DNA from: Microbacterium proteolyticum
Lineage (GTDB): Bacteria > Actinomycetota > Actinomycetes > Actinomycetales > Microbacteriaceae
Length of the DNA stretch: 64,000 bases
NCBI RefSeq assembly: GCF_029639405.1
Contig: NZ_CP121274.1
Coordinates: 496,001 to 560,000, forward strand
Reading direction: 5' to 3'
How positions within the stretch are numbered: position 1 is the stretch's first letter; every line of letters starts with the position of its first letter. Under the pieces are notes generated by a model that was not told the DNA's origin, searched no databases, and was given only the letters and a program-made list of their open reading frames with translations. The translations under genes and the position numbers were made by a program. Below, piece after piece: positions 52,673 through 61,132 of this stretch.

Positions 52673-52947
52673 ATCGCGGATCAGCCGGTACGACGCAGAA
52701 GGCGGACCGCACGGGGCCGCGTTCTCGGTTGCGGAACCTGCGCGGTGGCTTTCGAACCCTTCGCGCGAGTCGAAACGGCTGCTGGACTGGGTCGCGAGCC
52801 GACAAGAAGGAGGGCCCTCGAACGCAAACTATCCGCAGCGCGTTCCACTCGGCGCGTGATGCATGCGCGGCCGCCTCATGGGCTGAGGGGTTAGGCGAAC
52901 GTCATGAGCAGCACCGCGCACCGAACTGACTCGACACGGATGGCATG
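52673..52947. other. Gap at the left edge of the accessory island
   Basis: 275 nt without a convincing gene. An 80-codon plus frame (52617-52859) overlaps the VOC gene and has no family match. TTGCGGA and TTCGAACCC (about 52732-52757) echo the 3' end of the tRNA-Ser at 58767 but with different spacing. Nothing else is seen. Confidence 0.4.
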
Positions 52948-55035
52948 CTACATCCGGGGCGTGGGCGCGAGCCGGTCGCTCACTTGTTGAAGCACCTCCC
53001 GCGCGGCGTCTTCAAGCTCGGGCTTCACTCGTCTGCCCCTGCGATCCATTAGACCAGCCTTGCCCGAGAAATTCTTGGCCGGCTTATCGCGTATGTCAGC
53101 CGCCGGGATCTCCACCACCAAGTACCCAGGGAATCGGACTCTTAGCTTCTCGCTCGTTTCGGGAACATCGTTATCCAGCACGGCCGCCACGCGCTTGAAA
53201 CCAAGCTCGAAGAGCAGAGTTAGGATGCGCTCGACATTGCTCTCGCCGCCCGACCCCCAGCCGAAGATAGCGCCGTTGAATGGAATCTCAAGTTGCTCGA
53301 ACACGGTTGGCAACAGCGCCGCGTCCTCTTGCCCCTCGACGACGATGACTCCATCGTCAAGGAAGAGGGTGGCATTGGCATCTGAACCAAAAACGTGAGG
53401 GTTGACCCATCCGCCCCGGGCGCGGCTGATGTCATCGATCGCAGACCTGCTCGCTTGGGCGAGTAGCGACTGACCTCCCTCCTTGAACACCCTGGCAATC
53501 TCAGCGCCTGCAGCGATGTCATCCCACGAGACCAGCGCGGGTGAGTGGGTGAAGACGACAATCTGGCGATCACGGGCGAAGCGCGAAATGAGCCGCCCAA
53601 GCCGACGGACATGCTGGGGGTGAAGAGAAAGCTCAGGCTCATCGATCGTCACGAGGGTTCCTGGTTCCGAATCGTACAGAGCGTTCAAGATGAAGAGCAG
53701 GCTGATGATCCCGTCACCGAGTCCCTCGCTCGTATGGTTGGACCCATCGCCCGTCGCAATCTTCAGATAGTAAGACTGACCTTGTTGACCATCGGCGAGA
53801 TCGATCATCCACTTCAGCTCATGCCCGAGAACGTCTTCCATGAGTGAGTCGAACTTCGCCTTCTTGGCTTCATCGTTGTGCAGGTCAAAAAGCCGACCAG
53901 TGAACTGCGATGACTGGTCAAACTGACGCGAGCGAGAGAAGTCCGACCCACTCGTCATCCAGTCTCGTTGACTCGTGAGGTTCTTTCCAAAGCTGGCATT
54001 GAACTGTCGCCTTGATGGCACTGAGACAATCTCGAAACGCTGGGGACTAGTACCCATTGTTATCCATTCAGCCACAGTCTCGCTAGTGTCGGGGTTCCGA
54101 CTGCGCAGAGAATATGCCGACCCATCGACACGATCGAGTCGAATGTGTACACCATCTGGACTCAATCGGTTGCGGCGACCTTCTGAGAATGAGACATCGG
54201 ATTTGGATTTTCGCGCCAACGCGTCGAACGCTTCCCAGATCGTCGATTTTCCCGCATTGTTTGCACCGACAACAATCGTCAGTCCGCTTCCCGGCACGCC
54301 GGTGGGCTGCGCCAATCGGAGCCCCGCATCCGAGCGGAATCCACGAAGACCGCGCAGCGTCAGACCTGATACACGGACAGGCACTGCGGGTGAGACCGCA
54401 CTCAGGTGATCCACCTTGCGTCCTCCGTTCTGACGCTGGCTTCCGCCCCACGTCCGAATTGACTTGATCCGTTTGCCACGGACTGGCGGCGCTATGGTGA
54501 GCCGGTTTGTCGGGTCAGCCGAGTACTCGCGGATGGCCGTCGCGTCCGCGCCATACAGTCCTATCGGTCCGCGCCCGGAGATCCGGTCCGCGCCCCTCCA
54601 ATAGACAACCACCTCGCCGCCTACGTCGTTCCCGTTGCAGCCAACCCACGACACGAGGAGCAAGAAGTCCTCTGTCGTCGCAATAGTAGGGATGCCGTGC
54701 CCCTCTAGTGACACTCGCGCACCAGATTCGGTGCTGGCCATGAACACATAAACATCGACCGGGCGCCCATGCACGAGCAGATCGGGTTCGCGCGTGACCG
54801 GGTCCCCCCACTGTCCGCGCAAGCGAGCGTCAACGCCCATGATCTCGACGCTGAACCCCGCGATGCTCTGTCCTGCCCGTGCGCGGAACGATAGAACGCT
54901 CGCAGGAAACACGCTCAGGTTCACAAGGATTTCGAGAGGCGAACGGTCGACGCCGAAGGCCGAGCTGACCGATCCGAGTCCCCACACCCAATCCACGGTA
55001 CCGCGGGGTGTTCGACTATGCACAGAGCTTTTCAC
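52948..55035 (-). CDS. OLD-family ATPase-TOPRIM protein with unknown N-terminal region
   Basis: 695 residues from GTG at 55035, with no clear ribosome site. The first 220 residues match nothing I know and are beta-rich by eye. Then Walker A GANNAGKST (257-265), signature SEGLGDG (436-442), Walker B LVTIDEPELSLHP (461-473), switch His in FTHSP (495-499) and a TOPRIM domain with VVEGQED (565-571) and LDND (620-623). OLD proteins are nucleases, several of them phage-defence factors such as GajA; no helicase partner is present here. The frame stays open upstream into the IS element, 33 nt away, so the native start may have been lost. Lower GC than the surroundings. Confidence 0.82.
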   Translation of the reverse strand: MKSSVHSRTPRGTVDWVWGLGSVSSAFGVDRSPLEILVNLSVFPASVLSFRARAGQSIAGFSVEIMGVDARLRGQWGDPVTREPDLLVHGRPVDVYVFMASTESGARVSLEGHGIPTIATTEDFLLLVSWVGCNGNDVGGEVVVYWRGADRISGRGPIGLYGADATAIREYSADPTNRLTIAPPVRGKRIKSIRTWGGSQRQNGGRKVDHLSAVSPAVPVRVSGLTLRGLRGFRSDAGLRLAQPTGVPGSGLTIVVGANNAGKSTIWEAFDALARKSKSDVSFSEGRRNRLSPDGVHIRLDRVDGSAYSLRSRNPDTSETVAEWITMGTSPQRFEIVSVPSRRQFNASFGKNLTSQRDWMTSGSDFSRSRQFDQSSQFTGRLFDLHNDEAKKAKFDSLMEDVLGHELKWMIDLADGQQGQSYYLKIATGDGSNHTSEGLGDGIISLLFILNALYDSEPGTLVTIDEPELSLHPQHVRRLGRLISRFARDRQIVVFTHSPALVSWDDIAAGAEIARVFKEGGQSLLAQASRSAIDDISRARGGWVNPHVFGSDANATLFLDDGVIVVEGQEDAALLPTVFEQLEIPFNGAIFGWGSGGESNVERILTLLFELGFKRVAAVLDNDVPETSEKLRVRFPGYLVVEIPAADIRDKPAKNFSGKAGLMDRRGRRVKPELEDAAREVLQQVSDRLAPTPRM

Positions 55036-55133
55036 GGTCTCAGCCGGAAGAGAGAGTGGCAGCCATGGGAGCCTGACCCGCTTTTCCGGACACCTGAGTT
55101 GAGGCGATGATCGTCTCGGAAGGAGTCCGTGAG

Positions 55134-55418
55134 ATGCCTGCTGCCCACCCGCCGGGGTTCCGACGTCGAGCCCTGGATCTCGTTGCCCAGGGCAACCCTA
55201 TCGGCCAGACCGCGCGTGATCTCGGGATCAGCGAGTCGTGCCTTCGGAACTGGATAAACCGCGACGCGGTCGATACCGGCCGCAAGGACGGCGTCACGAG
55301 CGACGAGCACAAGGAACTCGTGGAGCTTCGGCGCCGGCATCGGGTGCTGGAGATGGAGCTCGAGATCTTCAAGCGCGCCAGCGCCTACTTCGCCAGGGAG
55401 AACGTGCCCCCAAAATGA
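55134..55418 (+). CDS. IS3 OrfA helix-turn-helix transposase subunit
   Basis: 94 residues from ATG at 55134 (GGAAGGAG 7 nt upstream). PPGFRRRALDLVAQG and TARDLGISESCLRNWINRD form the DNA-binding helix-turn-helix, followed by a leucine-zipper-like helix (LVELRRRHRVLEMELEIFKRASAYFARE) used for OrfA/OrfB contact. Appears intact. Confidence 0.9.
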   Translation: MPAAHPPGFRRRALDLVAQGNPIGQTARDLGISESCLRNWINRDAVDTGRKDGVTSDEHKELVELRRRHRVLEMELEIFKRASAYFARENVPPK

Positions 55419-56292
55419 GGTTCCGGCTGGTCCAGGAGCTCGCCGCGGAGGGTGTTCCCGTCGCGGTGGCCTGCCGGTTCCTGAACGTCTCGACCTCCGG
55501 CTTCTACGACTGGGGGAGCCGACCGCCGTCGGCGCGCATGGACGCGGACGAGGCGCTGACGACGACGATCCGAAAGGTTCACCGCGACTCGAGAGGCACC
55601 TACGGTGCGCCGCGGGTCCAGGCCGAGCTGCGGCTCGGGCTCGGCATTCATATCGGCAGGAAGCGAGTCGCCCGCCTCGTGCGCCTCGACGGCCTCACCG
55701 ACATCTCCCACCGCCGCAAACGGCGCGGTTGGAAACCGGACACAGCGGCGCACGAGGATCTGGTGAAGCGACAGTTCCGCCCATCCAAGCTGGACAGGCT
55801 CTGGTTCTGTGACATCACACAGCATCGCGCGAAGGACGGATGGGTCTACTGCGCGGCCGTCATCGACGCGTTCAGCCTCCGGGTGGGGGGGGCTGGTCGA
55901 TCTCGGACCGAATCACCGCGAAGATCGCCGTCGACGCGCTCTAGATGGCTCGCTGGCGACGCCGGCCTGAGCCCGGAACCGTGGTCCGCGCCGATCGAGG
56001 AGCGCAATACACATCCTGGCTCTTCGGCCACCGGCTCAGGCAAGCCGGCCTGCTCGGCTCGATGGGCCGCGTCGCCTCCAGCGTCGATAACGCGCTCATC
56101 GAGTCGTTCTGGTCGAGCATGCAGCGCGAGCTTCTTGACCGATCGAGCTGGACATCGAATGCGGAGCTGTCGTCGGCGATGTTCGAGTGGATCGAGGGCT
56201 TCTACAACCCGACCCGCCGGCACACTGCCCTCGGCAACCTCAGCCCCGTGGAGTTCGAGAGACTTCACATCCCCGCCGCCACCGCGGCATGA
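55415..56292 (+). pseudogene. IS3 OrfB transposase, frameshifted and interrupted by a stop
   Basis: DDE integrase start at ATG 55415 (ATGA overlap). The frame follows WFCDITQH (first Asp) and then breaks in a run of eight G at 55885-55892. The downstream frame resumes at WSISDRITAKIAVDAL, hits TAG at 55942-55944 where a Glu codon is expected, and continues with VVRADRGAQYTS (second Asp) and ESFWSSMQRELL (Glu). Both lesions must be undone to rebuild the DDE triad, so the element should be immobile. Confidence 0.88.
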
Positions 56293-56483
56293 TCAACACA
56301 AACAACCCGTCCGGAGAAGCGGGTCAGGCTCCACTCGTGACGCTCCCCATTCAGCTTCAGAGCAAGGGCGTTCGCGTTAGCAACGGATCGTCGGCGCTCG
56401 ATGTGCGACCATCTGCTCGGCGGCGCCGCCTGCGCGGCAACGCCAGGTTCAACACATCAGGATCCTGCCGACACGGCGACCGC

Positions 56484-56495
56484 TAGCATCGGAGC
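56484..56495 (+). promoter_or_regulatory. Leaderless -10 promoter of the alarmone synthetase gene
   Basis: TAGCAT, then exactly 6 nt, then GTG at 56496. Confidence 0.6.
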
Positions 56496-57608
56496 GTGGA
56501 TCGCAGAATTGCAACCGACTACGACAAAATGTCCGGAGTTCTCGGGCCGATGGGCATCAAGATCGAGAGCCTCATTCGGGATCTTGTCTCATCGGTCGGT
56601 CTCACAATCGTGAGCGTGAATCACCGCGTGAAGAGCAATGTCAGCGCCACGAAGAAGATTGATGGCAGCTCCGGCAAGTACGGCACCTATGGCGATCTCC
56701 ACGACATGCTTGGCGTGAGAGTCGTAACCTACCTCGCTAGCGACGTGGACACGGTTGTCGATGTCCTTCGAGCGAACTTCGATGTCGACGAGGAGCGGTC
56801 ACTCGACAAGATGTCTGGTCTGGATCCGGATCGATTCGGCTACCTCTCTTATCACCTGGTTGTGAAGCTCGACGACGTACGGGCCGGGTTCGCCGAGTGG
56901 GCCCCTTTCAGAGACGTGTATTTTGAGATTCAGATCAGGTCGATCTTGCAACACGCCTGGGCCGAGATCGAGCACGACTTGGGATACAAGTCCACCTCCG
57001 GCATCCCGGCACAGCTGAAGCGACGGTTCGCGAGACTGGCCGGGCTTCTAGAAACGGCCGACTCTGAGTTTGACGCGGTAAGCCGCGAAGTGGCAGACCA
57101 CGTGGAACGTGTTCGCGAAGCAATTGACCAGGGCGGCGACGTAGCCGTCGATCGTGACTCAATCTTGGCGCTTGTACGGACCGACGGTGGCGTTGTCGGG
57201 AGAACGGACCGTGCAATTGCCGCCGGGATTGGAGCTACCATCGCCCCTGCGACCGGTTCGTACGCTGACACTCGCGCGGACGAACTCACCGGAGTGGGCT
57301 TCACATCGACTGGTCAGGTCGCGAGCGCGCTCGCCGCGGAGGAGGCACAACTCGTCGACTTCGCAGTCAAGTGGTTCCTCGACGACGCAGACCCGGACGG
57401 CGAAGAACCCTTCCCCTACACAACGCTTCCTGCGGGCGTGAGCCTCTTCTACTTGTACCTGCACAAGACTCTCCAGCAACAGGATGGCCAGTGGAGCCTT
57501 GACCTTCGCGGTATGGATCATCCTCAGACACGCGAAGCCTTCCAGCACATACATGACGCCGCATTCCGGACTCGACCAGAGAGCTCCGAACGGCCCGGCG
57601 ACTTATAA
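56496..57608 (+). CDS. RelA/SpoT-type alarmone synthetase, single-domain
   Basis: 370 residues from GTG at 56496. The SYNTH domain spans about residues 40-170: NHRVKSNVSATKKI, YGDLHDMLGVRVVTYL, GYLSYHLVVKL and FEIQIRSILQHAWAEIEHDLGYK; Glu144 is the expected catalytic residue. There is no N-terminal HD hydrolase and no TGS or ACT domain, so it makes (p)ppGpp-type nucleotides without degrading them. The C-terminal 190 residues match nothing I know. Small synthetases of this kind can be housekeeping or toxins in phage defence (CapRel, toxSAS). Lower-GC island gene. Confidence 0.85.
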   Translation: MDRRIATDYDKMSGVLGPMGIKIESLIRDLVSSVGLTIVSVNHRVKSNVSATKKIDGSSGKYGTYGDLHDMLGVRVVTYLASDVDTVVDVLRANFDVDEERSLDKMSGLDPDRFGYLSYHLVVKLDDVRAGFAEWAPFRDVYFEIQIRSILQHAWAEIEHDLGYKSTSGIPAQLKRRFARLAGLLETADSEFDAVSREVADHVERVREAIDQGGDVAVDRDSILALVRTDGGVVGRTDRAIAAGIGATIAPATGSYADTRADELTGVGFTSTGQVASALAAEEAQLVDFAVKWFLDDADPDGEEPFPYTTLPAGVSLFYLYLHKTLQQQDGQWSLDLRGMDHPQTREAFQHIHDAAFRTRPESSERPGDL

Positions 57609-57770
57609 AGGGCGATCTGACAGTGCTCGAAAACGGTCAACTCTACTGCCACGCATTCTGGGACATCCACACCCGAAGAAGGGCCCGATACTCAGAGCGA
57701 TGCACTTGACCATCGCTCACTGGCGGTGAGCCCCGAAGTGATTGTCCGGCGCTACCTGTAGAACGGAGCC

Positions 57771-58580
57771 ATGACCGACGTTGTCTTCTGGGCTGCCGTT
57801 CAAGGCGTAGGAACCCTTCTGGCGGCCGTAGCCGCCATCATCGCGCTTGTCATCGCGAAGAGACAGCTAGGGGAGTTGATCTCGTCGAACAAGCTCTTGG
57901 CCGCATCCAACGACGCAATGACTGAGTCGAACGTCGCCCTCACGCGGCCCTACGTCGTGGTCGACTTCGAGTTCCAGGTAGCGGCAGCTAGATGGGGCAC
58001 TGGGAGCACTTCCGTGTTCGTGGTCGTGAAGAACGATGGACGCACGGCCGCCCACAACGTGACCCTCGACGTCGATTCGCCGTTCGTCCCAATCTCGTCG
58101 CCCGACAGCGACGGCTGGAAGAAGTCAATCCAAGATTTGAATCGGCTCGCAGACGGCTCGACAGTCCTGCGTTCTCTTTCCAACGCTCGCCCTGTGAAGT
58201 ACTACCTCGATGGCGAGGAACTGTTCGGCGTGGAGGGTGAGGAGGCTCCGAGCTGGACAGTCAACGTTCGCTATGAGGACGCGGCGGGCAGGGAATACCT
58301 GGATCGGTTCGTCCTAGAGGTAGAGCCGTGGCGACGCTCCATCGCGGTCGCCGATCCTCTACTTAGAATTGCGAAGCATATCGATGCAGTCGCCGGCGAA
58401 GTGAAGGGCTTGAAGGACACACTCAAACCACGGTCCATGGCACGAACTCTCCGTCGCGCCACATCACTTCCAGCACAGGTGGGCCCTCTCGATGATGCAA
58501 AAGCAGAGACCACCTCGGCCGTCGCGGCGAATCAGGATGATGGAAACCCGGTGACGGCTGGCGCCGACAACCAGGCTTGA
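57771..58580 (+). CDS. Membrane-anchored hypothetical protein of the island
   Basis: 269 residues from ATG at 57771 (GGAG 3 nt upstream). One N-terminal helix (VVFWAAVQGVGTLLAAVAAIIALVIA, about 4-29), then a coiled linker and a beta-rich domain (YVVVDFEFQVAAARWGTGSTSVFVVVKNDGRTAAHNVTLDVD) that resembles the cytoplasmic Ig-like part of small membrane proteins seen in defence and mobile DNA. No enzyme motif. Ends in a low-complexity tail. Alone between the alarmone synthetase and tRNA-Ser. Confidence 0.7.
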   Translation: MTDVVFWAAVQGVGTLLAAVAAIIALVIAKRQLGELISSNKLLAASNDAMTESNVALTRPYVVVDFEFQVAAARWGTGSTSVFVVVKNDGRTAAHNVTLDVDSPFVPISSPDSDGWKKSIQDLNRLADGSTVLRSLSNARPVKYYLDGEELFGVEGEEAPSWTVNVRYEDAAGREYLDRFVLEVEPWRRSIAVADPLLRIAKHIDAVAGEVKGLKDTLKPRSMARTLRRATSLPAQVGPLDDAKAETTSAVAANQDDGNPVTAGADNQA

Positions 58581-58705
58581 GACCGAGCGAGCATCCCGCG
58601 CGCTGCGCCATGGAGCGCTTTCCCCTTTGGAGTCATCTGGTAGATTCCGCTCACTTTTCGAAGCCGTTCTATGGCATTGCTGACACAAATAACTCCTCGC
58701 ACGGC

Positions 58706-58740
58706 CGAACCTCGCCCAGCCATCGCATGGGCGAGGTTCG
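58706..58740. terminator. Terminator hairpin after tRNA-Ser(TGA)
   Basis: 13-nt perfect arms (CGAACCTCGCCCA) around a 9-nt loop, beyond the 3' end of the minus-strand tRNA gene. Confidence 0.75.
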
Positions 58741-58766
58741 AATGCCGTCGCTTACTTTCACGTTTG

Positions 58767-58851
58767 CGGAGGGTGTGGGATTCGAACCCACGGGACATCT
58801 CTGCCCACTGGTTTTCAAGACCAGGTCCATCGGCCGCTCGGACAACCCTCC
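58767..58851 (-). tRNA. tRNA-Ser(TGA)
   Basis: Reads on the minus strand from GGAGGGT to ACCCTCC plus G discriminator. Anticodon loop CTTGAAA with TGA, long variable arm and T-loop GGTTCGAATCC. The 3' end faces the accessory island, the usual orientation for integration at tRNA genes. Confidence 0.95.
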
Positions 58852-58894
58852 CGATCGTGCGAGTCTACCCAGCCGCGCGCGGCCGCACCGCGAG

Positions 58895-58964
58895 CGCACA
58901 CGTTCCGGTCGAGCGCTCCTCGTGCGGTCGCCCCGGAAGTACGCGCTCGACCCGAACGTGTGCG
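58895..58964. repeat. 70-nt inverted repeat upstream of tRNA-Ser(TGA)
   Basis: 21-nt arms (58895-58915, 58944-58964) differ at one position: CGCACACGTTCCGGTCGAGC against CGCACACGTTCGGGTCGAGC. The left arm starts within CGAGCGCACACG, a 12-mer also present in the 61-bp array. Confidence 0.8.
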
Positions 58965-59066
58965 TTCGAGCCCCCGTCCCGGCGCGGAGCCCCCGCCGAG
59001 CCGCGCCGCGAGCCGCGACACGGTCGGCGTTCACAGGCCTGTCGGTGACCTGTCACCTCGCCCGGT

Positions 59067-59078
59067 TACGATTCGCCG
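59067..59078 (+). promoter_or_regulatory. Leaderless -10 promoter of the DUF4012 gene
   Basis: TACGAT, then exactly 6 nt, then GTG at 59079. Confidence 0.6.
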
Positions 59079-61067
59079 GTGATCTTGCAGACGGGGGCGG
59101 AGACGCGCGCGACGCGGCGGACGGGGAGGCGCACACACCGCGCACGCCGGGGAGTCGACGGACTCACCTCGAAGCAGCCGTTCGCGCGGCACGCCGGCGC
59201 GGAGACCACGCCCCAACGCTGGCGCCGGAAGACCTCCGTCGTGGTGGCGCTCATCGGCGGCCCCCTCACCGTCGTGCTTCTCGCCCTGGCGGTCGCCGCG
59301 GGCGTCTTCGTGTGGCAGGTCATCCAGGTGCGCGACGACCTCGAGGGGGCGGTGGCGCAGTCGAAGGAGCTGGTCCGCGCCGCCGCGAGCGGTGACGTCG
59401 ATGGCATCCAACGATCCGGCGGCGACATCGTCGCCCACGCCCAACGCGCATACGACACCACGCAGAACCCGCTGTGGGACTTCGCCGCGCAGATCCCGGC
59501 CGCCCGCACGAACATTCTGGCCGTCCGCGCCGTCACCGACATCGCGCACACGATCAGCTCGCAGTCGATCCCGCCGGTGATGACCATGATGGCCGCCTCG
59601 GGCGGCGACAACACCGGGAGCGGGATCAACCTGCGACCGTTCCTCCACGCCGGGGCGGTCATCCCGACCGTGCTGACGTCTTTCGACGAGGCATCCCAGA
59701 TCGCGTCGGGCATGGACCGCACGGGTGTCCTCCCGCAGATCTCGGCGCCGGTCGATCAGCTCCAGAGCATGATCCAGCAGGCGACGCCGATCCTGACGAC
59801 GGTAGAGGAGCACCTCCCCGAGATCCTCCGGGCCGCGGGCGCCGAGCGTCCGATGCTGTACCAGCTCATGATCCAGACGCCTGCCGAGATCCGGGCGACC
59901 GGGGGCGGCGTCGCGCAGTGGCTCGTCCTCAAGGTCGACGACGGCAACGTCGACATGCTCAGCCTCGACACCGGCACCGACCTCATGTACACCGACCTGC
60001 CGTCCCGGGGCTTCGACACCGTGAACGGGTCGCTCCTCCGCCTCCCCACCGAGACGCGGCAGCTCTACCCGCCCGAGATGACGAACTGGTCGTCGAACTT
60101 CAACATGTCCCCGGACTTCCCGACCGCTGTCGAGCTGTTCCAGAAGACGCGCGAGTGGACCGACAAACCGAAATTCGACGGAGCGTTCTCGATCGATCCG
60201 ATCGTCCTGGCGCACCTGCTGGAGGCGACCGGCCCGATCACGCTCGCCTCGGGCGAGACGGTCGACGCCCAGAACGCCGGCTCCAAGCTCATGAGCGAAC
60301 CGTACGAGCGGTACGGCATCGACAACGCCGCGATGGACCGCTACTTCAGCGAGATCAGCGCCGCCATGTTCTCCAAACTGACGGGACGCCAGTGGGACAT
60401 CGGGACGATGTGGAACCAGGTCGTCCGCAGCGCCCAGGAGGGGCGCATCTACGCGTGGTTCGACGACCCGAGCCTCGAGGGTCTCGCCCACCAGTACGGC
60501 CTCGACGGCACCCTGCAGGAGGACAACACCTCGTCCACCCAGCTGGGCATCTACTTCAACGACTACTCGATCGGCAAGCTCGAGTACCACCTGACGTACT
60601 CGCAGTTCGCGACGTGCAACGCCGACGACCGGACGATCACGGTGTCGATGGAGCTGCACAACAGCATCACGGATGCCATCACGAGCGGCTACACCCTCGG
60701 ACTGCGCAACATCGAACGCGGGATCGACCTGCGCACGATGATGCTCGACGTGCTCTTCTTCGCCCCGCCGGGCGGGAAGATCGTCTCCACGGATCCCGAC
60801 GAGGGCGACCGCTGGGATTCGACGTTCCACGACCGCTCCGGGTCCGACCACGAGAACCCCGCCGTGAGCCGGACGCTGCTACTGCCGGAAGGTGCGACGC
60901 GCACCGTCTCCTACACGGTCAAGCTGCCGGAGGGAGACCTGGGTCCCCTGGAACTGCGGCACACCCCCGGCGCGAACGACACGAAGGTCACGATCGATCC
61001 GAGCTGCGCCCCGTTGTTCCGGAGCCCCGAAGGTTCCGACAACATCATGCTGTCGACCATCGGGTGA
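59079..61067 (+). CDS. DUF4012 surface protein
   Basis: 662 residues from GTG at 59079. A basic start of about 50 residues, one membrane helix (VVVALIGGPLTVVLLALAVAAGVFVW, about 54-79), then a large outside domain with DUF4012 features (RPMLYQLMIQTPAEIRATGGGVAQWLVLKVDDG; NMSPDFPTAVELFQKTREW; FDGAFSIDPIVLAHLLEATGP). DUF4012 proteins occur with exopolysaccharide and cell-wall genes in actinobacteria; no activity is known. Probably leaderless. Confidence 0.88.
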   Translation: MILQTGAETRATRRTGRRTHRARRGVDGLTSKQPFARHAGAETTPQRWRRKTSVVVALIGGPLTVVLLALAVAAGVFVWQVIQVRDDLEGAVAQSKELVRAAASGDVDGIQRSGGDIVAHAQRAYDTTQNPLWDFAAQIPAARTNILAVRAVTDIAHTISSQSIPPVMTMMAASGGDNTGSGINLRPFLHAGAVIPTVLTSFDEASQIASGMDRTGVLPQISAPVDQLQSMIQQATPILTTVEEHLPEILRAAGAERPMLYQLMIQTPAEIRATGGGVAQWLVLKVDDGNVDMLSLDTGTDLMYTDLPSRGFDTVNGSLLRLPTETRQLYPPEMTNWSSNFNMSPDFPTAVELFQKTREWTDKPKFDGAFSIDPIVLAHLLEATGPITLASGETVDAQNAGSKLMSEPYERYGIDNAAMDRYFSEISAAMFSKLTGRQWDIGTMWNQVVRSAQEGRIYAWFDDPSLEGLAHQYGLDGTLQEDNTSSTQLGIYFNDYSIGKLEYHLTYSQFATCNADDRTITVSMELHNSITDAITSGYTLGLRNIERGIDLRTMMLDVLFFAPPGGKIVSTDPDEGDRWDSTFHDRSGSDHENPAVSRTLLLPEGATRTVSYTVKLPEGDLGPLELRHTPGANDTKVTIDPSCAPLFRSPEGSDNIMLSTIG

Positions 61068-61120
61068 TCCCGACCGACGGCGCTCGGCGCAAGTGGCGAC
61101 CTCGCCACGCCTGCACCGTC

Positions 61121-61132
61121 TAGCGTCGAGGG
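61121..61132 (+). promoter_or_regulatory. Leaderless -10 promoter of the DUF2254 gene
   Basis: TAGCGT, then exactly 6 nt, then ATG at 61133. Confidence 0.6.

Larger units (their letters stand above)
55068..56332 (+). mobile_element. Decayed IS3-type insertion sequence
   Basis: About 1265 bp bounded by inverted ends GGAGCCTGACCCGC (55068-55091 and 56309-56332, one mismatch within the inner 24 nt). OrfA and OrfB overlap as ATGA. No target-site duplication is visible (flanks ATG and ACT), so an adjacent deletion is possible. Inserted just upstream of the OLD-like gene. Confidence 0.85.

Noticed and set aside
52617..52859. 80-codon frame after the second VOC gene
   Set aside because: It overlaps the VOC gene, has no ribosome site or family match, and lies in a probable island boundary.
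52948..55035. Gabija system (GajA/GajB)
   Set aside because: ATPase-TOPRIM architecture is present, but no UvrD-like GajB gene follows and the N-terminus is different.
55065..56335. Target-site duplication of the IS element
   Set aside because: The flanking triplets (ATG and ACT) do not match, and longer comparison gives none.
56496..57608. Bifunctional Rel enzyme
   Set aside because: No HD hydrolase domain before and no TGS/ACT domain after the synthetase domain.
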